DNA of 30,482 nucleotides from IMG/VR virus record IMGVR_UViG_3300031234_000028, positions 1 through 30,482 of that record; one strand, 5' to 3'. Both the position numbers and the translations under genes were made by a program. The notes below the pieces were generated by a model. The model was not told where the DNA came from, did no database searches, and worked only from the letters and a program-made list of their open reading frames with translations. This stretch comes from a virus. This document shows, in pieces, positions 14,434 through 21,304 of the stretch (within the stretch, counting starts at the first letter, position 1; each line of letters opens with the position of its first letter).

Positions 14434-15900
14434 ATGCCAGGGTCCGCCATTATTACCGCCATCGGGACGTTTCTGAGCACGACCGCGCCCGAGGCGATTG
14501 CTGGCGCGGCAAGTAGCCTCGGAGTCGGCGCTGGGGTGGCCGGGGCCATCGGAACCGGCCTGACTGACGCGGCCGTAGGCGCCGGACTGGGGGCGACCGA
14601 GGGGGCGATCACGGGCGGTGACATCGGCAAGGGCGCGCTGTTCGGCGGGATCACTGGCGGGATCACTGGCGGCTTTGGTCCTGAAATCAGCGCGGCGACC
14701 GGAATTGGCACGGTTGGGGCCGATGCGATTGCTGGCCTGGCCGGCGGCGCCCTGGGTGGCGTGGCGACCGGACAAAGCCCGCTTACCGGCGCTCTTGAGG
14801 GCGGCGTCGGCGGAGCCATCACCGGCGCGTTGTCGGGCGGCGGAGCGCCAAGTTCGTCGGCAGGCGCGACCGGCGGCGGAGCGACTTCCGCAGCGGCTGG
14901 CGTGGCCCCGGTCGGAGTCAGCGCCAGCGACACCGCCGGTTTCAACGCCTTCGCCCCCGACAGTTCGGCCGTGCCGACAGGCGTGTCAACTTCCGCTCTT
15001 CCCGGCGACGTGGGAGCGGGAGCGGCGGGCGGCGGGGCCACTCCGGCCAGCGCCGGCATACCCAGCGCCACGGGAACCGCTCTGACATCCACGCCGGCCG
15101 GTCTTGGGGCTCCATCCGCTCCGCTCGCTGGCGGCGTGGGAACGGCCCTGACTTCCACCCCGGTCCTGGGGTCTGGAGATAGTCTTGGTGGTTCGTTGGG
15201 AAGCGCGGCCGGAACGGTCGGCGCGACGACCGGCGGGGTGAGCCCAGGTGAAGCAGCCTTCCAGGGCAACTTCCTTGGGGGTGACAATGCTCTCACCAGC
15301 AATCTTGCGCCGGGCACAACGGGGGCGAGCACGGTTGGCGCTCCCCTGGCCGGTAGCGGCGGATCGGCCGGCCCTACCGCAGCGGGAGGCGGCTTGGGGA
15401 GTATGTTCAAGAATCCCATGTTGGACCTCGTGGGGCTCGGCTTCGGTCTGGATATTTTGAAGGGTAGCCAGAAGCCCGAGTTCGAGGGCCAACTTTCCGG
15501 TTCGGCCGCGTCCCTGGCCGCCCAGGCGTCGCAACTCGGAAGCTATGAACTGTCCGGCACGCTCCCCCCTGGCATTCAGGCCACACTCAACACCGCCGGG
15601 GCTTCAGCCGCCGCCTCGATCCGCTCGCAATACGCCTCGCGCGGCATGACCGGATCATCGGCCGAAGCGCAGGACCTTCAGAACCTCGCCCTTCAAATCC
15701 AGGGTCAGGGCCAGACCATTGCCGCCCAACTGTTCAGCCAGGGCTTGCAGGAGACAGGCATGGCCGACCAGCTCTATCAGGGCCTCATGCAGACGCAGAT
15801 TGCCCAGGACCAGGAACTGTCTCAGGGCGTGACGGGCCTCGCCGCAGCGCTGGCGAACTTCAGCCGGCCCGTTCAATATGTCCAGGCGACGGGAGGATAG
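14434..15900 (+). CDS. Putative ejection (internal virion) protein with a Gly-zipper region
   Basis: A 488-residue protein just before two more large internal-type genes. Residues 20-130 are rich in Gly/Ala with glycine zippers (VGAGVAGAIGTGLTDAAVGA, FGGITGGITGGFG), typical of segments that insert in membranes. About 135-320 is a Ser/Gly/Ala/Thr-rich low-complexity linker, and NPMLDLVGLGFGLDILKG (about 325-345) is hydrophobic. The C-terminal 140 residues form amphipathic helices with many Gln residues (EAQDLQNLALQIQGQGQTI). These features fit DNA-ejection proteins, which leave the particle and line a channel across the host envelope. The linker shows no obvious exact repeats. The specific family is unknown. 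Confidence 0.6.
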   Translation: MPGSAIITAIGTFLSTTAPEAIAGAASSLGVGAGVAGAIGTGLTDAAVGAGLGATEGAITGGDIGKGALFGGITGGITGGFGPEISAATGIGTVGADAIAGLAGGALGGVATGQSPLTGALEGGVGGAITGALSGGGAPSSSAGATGGGATSAAAGVAPVGVSASDTAGFNAFAPDSSAVPTGVSTSALPGDVGAGAAGGGATPASAGIPSATGTALTSTPAGLGAPSAPLAGGVGTALTSTPVLGSGDSLGGSLGSAAGTVGATTGGVSPGEAAFQGNFLGGDNALTSNLAPGTTGASTVGAPLAGSGGSAGPTAAGGGLGSMFKNPMLDLVGLGFGLDILKGSQKPEFEGQLSGSAASLAAQASQLGSYELSGTLPPGIQATLNTAGASAAASIRSQYASRGMTGSSAEAQDLQNLALQIQGQGQTIAAQLFSQGLQETGMADQLYQGLMQTQIAQDQELSQGVTGLAAALANFSRPVQYVQATGG

Positions 15901-15903
15901 ACC

Positions 15904-17382
15904 ATGGCTGACGGCGCTCTCGCCCCCTCCCCGGCCCTGCCTACGGATCAACCTGGCCCTCTCGCTGGAAAGTCGGACCTCAAGAAGACCAACCCCCTCG
16001 CCGAGGCGGAATCGGCGATCGATAAGGGAACGGCCGATCTTCAGGGGATCGAAACCCGAAAGACGCAGGAGATGGCGTCGCATGAGCGGTTGCGCGATTC
16101 GGCCACGCCCCCGACGCTGAAGCAGGTTCCGCAACCCACCGAACAGCTCACCGACCCTCAACACGCCTGGTCATCCTCGGCCCTGGGATCGCTGTTCACG
16201 CGCCACCCCCTGACCACGGCCATAAACTCGGCCGCCGCGACGATCAACGCCTTCCACAAGGGCGACACCGAGGCGTTCTCGACCGCGTTCAAGTCCTGGC
16301 AAGTGGCTAGCCAGAACGCCATGGAGTTGTACGACTACCAGCAGAAGGCTTACGAGCGCATCCTGGCCCAAGCCGACCGCCTTGACCGTCTGTCGGTTCA
16401 GGATGCGGCCAACCAGGAACATATCATCCAGGCGGAAATTCAGGCCGCCTCGGCCAAATTCCGCGACAACATCATGGCCGATCAAGCGAAGATCAACGGC
16501 GCCCGTGGGGCTGTCGAGGTATACGAAGGCCGCCAGCGCGGATTTGAAGCCTATGTGAAGTCGCGCAAGGACCTCGAGTCGTTCGGGCTTCAGAACGAAG
16601 CCATGAACGCCTGGCGGAAGGAAAACCCCGCACCCGACCCCAAGACCTCGACGCCGGCGCAACAAAGGGCCTGGGCGGAGGCCGGCGTTCAGGAATGGGG
16701 CAAACTTCAGGCCCAGACCGGACACGCCTGGACGCAGCAGCAGGCCGGTAAACAGGTCACGTCCATGCAGAGCGGGCTCGATAAATCGGCGATCGGGAAG
16801 GCGTGGAACGGGGTGGCCGAGTCCTATCCCGATGTCGCCAAGATCGTGAACGAGGCATATGACCATCCGGAAGCGATTGTTGACGGCGTGCGGCGCGGCG
16901 TTATCTCCGCCTCGGTCGTCACCGATCTGTTCACCCGCGCTTTCAATGGCGGCAACGCCATGCGCGGATTTCAGGTCAAGATGACCAAGGACGACATGAG
17001 CGTGATGGAGCAGGCCGACAAGCAATACCATCAATGGTTCGGCCGTGGCGGCGCGGTTCCCGCCGACGTGATCCGGGACATGGCCGCCGCCATCAAGCTC
17101 TCGACGCGGGAGATCGACAAGCACTACGCCGACGCCGTCAAGGCCCAGAAGTCCGCCCTGGTCGATATGGGAATCGATCCGCACTTGGCGGAGGATGTCG
17201 CCCCCCCAAACTTCAAGAAGGCCCACCCCGAGATTCAGAGGCTATTGGGCGGTGGAGGGGGCGGAAAGGCCCCCCCACCATATGACGTCGACATCCTGAA
17301 GAAATCGCCGACCCCGCGGTACCGGAAGCATTTCGATGAGACCTACGGACCCGGCGCGGCGGCGCGCGTTCTGGGGCAATAG
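15904..17382 (+). CDS. Putative ejection (internal virion) protein, long helical
   Basis: A 492-residue protein behind GGAGG (15892-15896). It has no clear globular enzyme motif. It starts with a Pro/Ala-rich leader and then long amphipathic helices (for example residues 138-200, ELYDYQQKAYERILAQADRL and AANQEHIIQAEIQAASAKFR). Such charged helical bodies are common in podovirus internal proteins. Near the C terminus is a poly-Gly/Pro stretch (GGGGGGKAPPPY) encoded by a very stable RNA hairpin (17251-17279). It is probably packaged in the capsid and ejected. The family is not recognised; size and order relative to its neighbours support the call. Confidence 0.55.
   Translation: MADGALAPSPALPTDQPGPLAGKSDLKKTNPLAEAESAIDKGTADLQGIETRKTQEMASHERLRDSATPPTLKQVPQPTEQLTDPQHAWSSSALGSLFTRHPLTTAINSAAATINAFHKGDTEAFSTAFKSWQVASQNAMELYDYQQKAYERILAQADRLDRLSVQDAANQEHIIQAEIQAASAKFRDNIMADQAKINGARGAVEVYEGRQRGFEAYVKSRKDLESFGLQNEAMNAWRKENPAPDPKTSTPAQQRAWAEAGVQEWGKLQAQTGHAWTQQQAGKQVTSMQSGLDKSAIGKAWNGVAESYPDVAKIVNEAYDHPEAIVDGVRRGVISASVVTDLFTRAFNGGNAMRGFQVKMTKDDMSVMEQADKQYHQWFGRGGAVPADVIRDMAAAIKLSTREIDKHYADAVKAQKSALVDMGIDPHLAEDVAPPNFKKAHPEIQRLLGGGGGGKAPPPYDVDILKKSPTPRYRKHFDETYGPGAAARVLGQ
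17251..17279 (+). other. Very stable hairpin inside the coding sequence
   Basis: GGTGG and GGGGGC, separated by one bulged A, pair with GCCCCC and CCACC around the six-base loop GGAAAG, giving eleven base pairs, nearly all G-C. No T tract follows. It could slow polymerase or ribosomes, or shape mRNA decay between the second and third internal-protein genes. It may instead be a by-product of a Gly6/Pro3 protein stretch. Confidence 0.6.
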
Positions 17383-17384
17383 CC

Positions 17385-19985
17385 ATGCCTGACGGCAATC
17401 CATTCGGCCAACCATCGCCCCCCGCCGCGCCACCGCCACAGGGCGATATCCTGCCTGTCCAGTGGTGGAAGGATTTCGGCGAGCGTCAGAAAGACGCGGC
17501 TGGCCGGATCGAGCAGGATATGCAACCCCGCTCGCCGCTTCAGACCGTCCAGGACGCGGCGGGAGGCCCGTTTAGCCCCCATGCCCTGAAGACCGGCGGC
17601 GACGTGTTCGACTACGCCATGTCGCCCCTCCAGGGGGCGTTTGACACGATGATCGGGCGTCCGGTAGAGCAACTATCCGGCGGTCGGATCAAGAAGAAGA
17701 CGGCCGGCGATGTTGCCTCGTTCGTTGTCCCGTTTGGCGGCGAAGTGGCGGCCGAACGCGCCATGGCGAACGCGGCGCGGAAGATTGGCGTGACCGTCGA
17801 GCAGTTCAAAACCATGCTGAAGGCCCGCGAGGCCGCCTGGGCTGCCAACAAAGGAGAATTGGCTAGACGAACGGCGACCCAGGAGCGCATAGGCGCCAAG
17901 CCGAGCCTGACCGTGGGAACCACCAGCCCCGCGCTCCGGACCATAGCCTCACACCTCGGTGGCACAGCTCTCGCCGGTTATGGCCCTCGCGCGGCGGTGA
18001 AGCGAACCGGCGAGGCGATTGAAAAGACCGGAGCGGAGACGGCGGCGAAGATCGGCCAAGTCGGAACCGATAAGTCTATTGGCGACACCATCCGCGCTGG
18101 GATCAAGCGTTTTTCGCAAAGCAACCCGGACGGCGCTCCGGTCAGGGAAAATCTGGACCCTGGCACTACCGCCGCCCTGGAGTCGGCGGCACGGTCCACG
18201 AAATCCAACATCATCGGCTTTGGCAACAAGGCCAATGTGTTGATGGAGCGCGCCGATCGCCTGGTGGGCAATCCGACCTCCTTGATCAAGGCCGATAACA
18301 CGGCGGCGGCGCTCAATGACCACATGGCCCTGTTTGACAATCCGTCGTTGAGCCAGATGCACCGTAACCCGATCCTGGAGAGATATCAGGGCATCCTCGC
18401 CAAATCTCAGGGCAAGCTATCCTGGCAGGACGCTCGTCAGCTCCGCACCCGCATCAGGATGATGATGACGACACCGGAACTCCGCATCGGCATAGACGAA
18501 GCGGAGCTGAAGCGCATCTATGGCGCGCTCAGTGAAGACCTTCAGGGTGGGGCCTATGCCTTGGGGAAGAAGGCCGGCGGCGACGCCTATAGGGAGGCCA
18601 ACAAGTTCTATTACGCTGGCCAGAAGCGGATCGAGAACACGCTGAACGACGTTTTCAACACTCAGAGCAGCGAAAAAATCTTCGCCGACCTGTACGCTAA
18701 CGCCAGTTCAGGCGTGGCCGGGAAGGGAAATCTGGAGAAGTTGACGCAGGTCAAGCGCTCCCTGACGCCCAGCGAATGGCGCGACTTTTCAGCCTCGGTC
18801 CTCAGCCAGATGGGGGTAACGACACCTGGAAAGCGCGGCGAGCAGGTCTTTTCGCCGGAAACCTTCTTTACCAATTTTGAGAATATGAGTCAGCGTGTCG
18901 GGGGGCGCGAAGATAGCGCGGTCGATAGCGGTCTGAAGCTTCTGTTCGAGGGCGAAGGCAAGGAGGGCACGTTCTCTGCCATCCAGGACATGGCGGAAAA
19001 TTCCGGTTTCCTGCGAGAACTTCGCAAGCTCTACAACCACTCTCAATCCGGCTATACGGCGGCCGACATGGGCATGTTGGGGGGCATGATGGCGGTGGGG
19101 GCGGAGGGCGGGGTTGGGCACGACCTTTTCCTGAAGATTCCAGCCATCGCGATGACCTTGGCCGGCAACTTCGCCCTCGAAAACGCTTCGTTCGTCAAAT
19201 GGCTCGCGAAGGTGAGTAGCGGCACGGGGCCAAAGACCACCGACGCGATCATGGACAGCCTGGGCCAACTCGCCAAGACCAACGCCGCCGTGACCCCTAT
19301 CTACCACGCCGTGGGCGCCGCTATTCATCCTCACGGCCAGGATGTGAGCTTGCCAGCCGATCACAAAGAGCCGGACGCTCCGGATGACGGCAATCCATTC
19401 GGCAAGGGCGAGCCGGACGCTCCGGATGACGGCAATCCATTCGGCAAGGGCGAGCCGGACGCTCCGGATGACGGCAATCCATTCGGCAAGGGCGAGCCGG
19501 ACGCTCCCACCGAAGAAACCGATACCTCCCCCGCCACGCCAGAGGGCGGAGACCTGACGCCAGCCGCCTACACGCCAGACGCCCAGGTGGGCGACTATCT
19601 CAGCTACCACCTGGGCGGCCCGGTCGTGATCACCGGCGGCCCTCGAACAGAAGATCGCAACGACGAAGTGGGCGGGGCCAAGAACTCCGCCCACCTGAAG
19701 GGCGAGGCATGGGATTTCAAGGTTCCCGGCCAGGACAATGAGGAGACGGGCCAGAAGCTCGCCCGGTCGGGTATCCAGTTCGACCAGATCGAAATCACCC
19801 CCACCCACGTCCACGTTTCGTTTGATCCCCGGATGCGCGGCGAAATCATCCACGTCGGCCGCTATGGCGAGCGACGCAACGTCACGCCGGGCTCGCCTCG
19901 CGACGATCTTCCGGATATCAGCCATATGAGCGATGACGAACTGATGGCTCTGGGGGACGCTGGCGAGCCGACCGATGGACAATGA
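17385..19985 (+). CDS. Large internal virion protein with a C-terminal M15 peptidase domain
   Basis: An 866-residue protein. The body (about 1-650) is mostly helical, with a hydrophobic Gly-rich stretch near residues 561-600 (GMLGGMMAVGAEGGVGHDLF onward) that could cross a membrane. Residues 662-708 are three identical 14-residue units plus a partial one. The end (about 720-830) is an M15-type peptidase: SAHLKGEAWDF supplies His770 and Asp777, and THVHVSF supplies His810, the zinc-ligand set, with QFDQIEIT before it. M15 enzymes cut peptide cross-links in peptidoglycan. The arrangement fits a lysozyme-like ejection protein that opens the wall during DNA entry. The N terminus (PDGNPFGQP) echoes the repeat unit. 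The family of the body is unknown. Confidence 0.75.
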   Translation: MPDGNPFGQPSPPAAPPPQGDILPVQWWKDFGERQKDAAGRIEQDMQPRSPLQTVQDAAGGPFSPHALKTGGDVFDYAMSPLQGAFDTMIGRPVEQLSGGRIKKKTAGDVASFVVPFGGEVAAERAMANAARKIGVTVEQFKTMLKAREAAWAANKGELARRTATQERIGAKPSLTVGTTSPALRTIASHLGGTALAGYGPRAAVKRTGEAIEKTGAETAAKIGQVGTDKSIGDTIRAGIKRFSQSNPDGAPVRENLDPGTTAALESAARSTKSNIIGFGNKANVLMERADRLVGNPTSLIKADNTAAALNDHMALFDNPSLSQMHRNPILERYQGILAKSQGKLSWQDARQLRTRIRMMMTTPELRIGIDEAELKRIYGALSEDLQGGAYALGKKAGGDAYREANKFYYAGQKRIENTLNDVFNTQSSEKIFADLYANASSGVAGKGNLEKLTQVKRSLTPSEWRDFSASVLSQMGVTTPGKRGEQVFSPETFFTNFENMSQRVGGREDSAVDSGLKLLFEGEGKEGTFSAIQDMAENSGFLRELRKLYNHSQSGYTAADMGMLGGMMAVGAEGGVGHDLFLKIPAIAMTLAGNFALENASFVKWLAKVSSGTGPKTTDAIMDSLGQLAKTNAAVTPIYHAVGAAIHPHGQDVSLPADHKEPDAPDDGNPFGKGEPDAPDDGNPFGKGEPDAPDDGNPFGKGEPDAPTEETDTSPATPEGGDLTPAAYTPDAQVGDYLSYHLGGPVVITGGPRTEDRNDEVGGAKNSAHLKGEAWDFKVPGQDNEETGQKLARSGIQFDQIEITPTHVHVSFDPRMRGEIIHVGRYGERRNVTPGSPRDDLPDISHMSDDELMALGDAGEPTDGQ
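19368..19507 (+). repeat. Tandem 42-base direct repeat, three full copies plus 14 bases
   Basis: Three identical 42-base copies (19368-19409, 19410-19451, 19452-19493) and a partial copy (19494-19507) encode EPDAPDDGNPFGKG. The exact identity implies recent amplification or homogenisation. The acidic, Pro/Gly-rich unit likely forms a flexible linker between the body and the M15 domain. Copy number may vary among relatives. Confidence 0.95.
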
Positions 19986-20217
19986 CGCCCCCGACATCTT
20001 CGCCGCCCTGGACAAGGCCGCTGTCGCTTTGCTGGCCATCGCGGCCAAGGAGGAGGCCCCGGAGGGTGACGACCCCGGCGCGACCATAGGCGAGCGGGTC
20101 AAGGCGTTCGACGCGGTTTGGAAGTACGCCCAGACGCGTTCGAAGACCTTGCCATCGGCCACCATCACGCCATTTCAGAAATTGCAGGCCAAGGCCCAAG
20201 GGAGAGGAACAAAATGA
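19975..20217 (+). CDS. Small helical protein (80 residues)
   Basis: ATG 19975 lies inside the previous gene's end (overlap of eleven bases). The product has an Ala-rich helix (IFAALDKAAVALLAIAAKEE, 8-27), an acidic/Gly turn, and a second helix (ERVKAFDAVWKYAQTRSKTL). Unrecognised. It ends in an ATGA overlap with the membrane protein gene. It could act with that gene, for example as a regulator or antiholin-like partner, but nothing in the sequence proves this. Confidence 0.55.
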   Translation: MDNDAPDIFAALDKAAVALLAIAAKEEAPEGDDPGATIGERVKAFDAVWKYAQTRSKTLPSATITPFQKLQAKAQGRGTK

Positions 20218-20537
20218 GCGAGACGACACGACTGCGCGTAGAGGCGGTGGAAGAACGGCCACGGCCCAAGGCGGTTGAGCCATTGCCGCCGGCTCCGCCG
20301 CCAACTCCCGAGCCCCCGGCCTACGAAGTCGAATATTCCGCCATGCTGGCCGCGTTCCGTGCCTTGGGTTATGCGGTGTCTGGCCGGATGATCCTGCTTC
20401 TGGCCCTGATCGGCGCGTTCGTCCTGGCCTGCATGGCGATGTTCGATCCGTCCACAATGCGCCTCTACGTCCTGATCGCCTTCGCCGCCCTGGTCATGGC
20501 GCCGTGCGTGTTGCTGGAGGTTCGCAAGCGCATGTAA
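20214..20537 (+). CDS. Two-helix membrane protein, holin candidate
   Basis: A 107-residue protein with start ATG 20214 (ATGA overlap), preceded by GGGAGAGGA (about 20201-20209). A Pro-rich cytoplasm-like head (PLPPAPPPTPEPP) precedes two hydrophobic segments at about 60-77 (MILLLALIGAFVLACMAM) and 83-101 (LYVLIAFAALVMAPCVLL), with a short loop and a basic end (EVRKRM). Two-helix topology, small size and phage location fit a class II-type holin, which punctures the inner membrane at lysis. No separate endolysin lies next to it, so the lysis role is uncertain, and a membrane-anchored injection factor is also possible. Confidence 0.5.
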   Translation: MSETTRLRVEAVEERPRPKAVEPLPPAPPPTPEPPAYEVEYSAMLAAFRALGYAVSGRMILLLALIGAFVLACMAMFDPSTMRLYVLIAFAALVMAPCVLLEVRKRM

Positions 20538-21304
20538 TGGCCTACAATCCCTTCTCCGCCTATCTAACCCGACCGACCCAGGACACGACCGTCAACCTCA
20601 AGGGAGATGCGGCCGGGACGATCAATGTTGTTCAGGGGACGGTGACCACCGCTGATGTCTCCGTCAATTTTCCACCAGTGACGGCGGCTGAAGTCGAAAT
20701 CGCGCTAGGGTTCACGCCGAGTCCAGGCGGCCCAATTACCATTACCGGACAAGGAGGAATTGGCCCTCCAGGATTCGATGGGAATGACGGCGACGATGGC
20801 TGGCCTATCCCCGGCCCTCAAGGCTTGATTGGCCCGGCTGGCGCTATCGGCCTTCAAGGCCCAATCGGCGTTCCCGGTCTGGATGGAGACGAAGGCCCGG
20901 AAGGAATGCCGATTCCCGGACCCATTGGCCCCCAGGGATCAACCGGAAGCACCGGAGCCGCCGGACCACAAGGCTTGATGGGCGTTCCTGGGTTTGACGG
21001 GGACGAAGGCCCGGAAGGCTTCGCCATTCCAGGTCCCGTGGGTCCGACCGGAGCGACGGGCGCACAGGGGCCCATCGGATTTGGACCGCCTGGGATAGAC
21101 GGCGATCAAGGCGACGACGGCTTTCCGATACCGGGACCGCAGGGAGCGACGGGTTCGACGGGCGCCACTGGCCGGATGGGACCTCCAGGCATGGACGGTG
21201 ACGCGGGCGACGATGCTTGGCCGTTCTTCGTTCCGTCGCCAGGGAGCACATCCAGCGGCGCGAGCGCCGGTTATGCCAGCGCCAGAAGTCTGGCGGCCGT
21301 CTGA
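20537..21304 (+). CDS. Collagen-like fibre protein
   Basis: A 255-residue protein starting at ATG 20537 (TAATG overlap). Residues 1-70 form an attachment-type head (GDAAGTINVVQGTVTTADVS, then PPVTAAEVEIALGFTP). About 73-229 is Gly-X-Y collagen-like sequence, acidic in character (PGFDGNDGDDG, PGLDGDEGPEG). Triplets are broken at regular intervals by a PIPGP-type step (GWPIPGP, GMPIPGP, GFAIPGP, GFPIPGP). Bacterial and phage collagen-like segments form triple helices and stiff fibres. The protein has a short Ser/Gly/Ala-rich end and no receptor-binding domain, so it may be a trimeric stalk or adaptor onto which the next protein assembles. Confidence 0.8.
   Translation: MAYNPFSAYLTRPTQDTTVNLKGDAAGTINVVQGTVTTADVSVNFPPVTAAEVEIALGFTPSPGGPITITGQGGIGPPGFDGNDGDDGWPIPGPQGLIGPAGAIGLQGPIGVPGLDGDEGPEGMPIPGPIGPQGSTGSTGAAGPQGLMGVPGFDGDEGPEGFAIPGPVGPTGATGAQGPIGFGPPGIDGDQGDDGFPIPGPQGATGSTGATGRMGPPGMDGDAGDDAWPFFVPSPGSTSSGASAGYASARSLAAV

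Noticed and set aside
19368-19507. Tandem 42-base repeats as a CRISPR array
   Set aside because: Copies are directly adjacent without spacers and encode an in-frame peptide, so this is a coding repeat.
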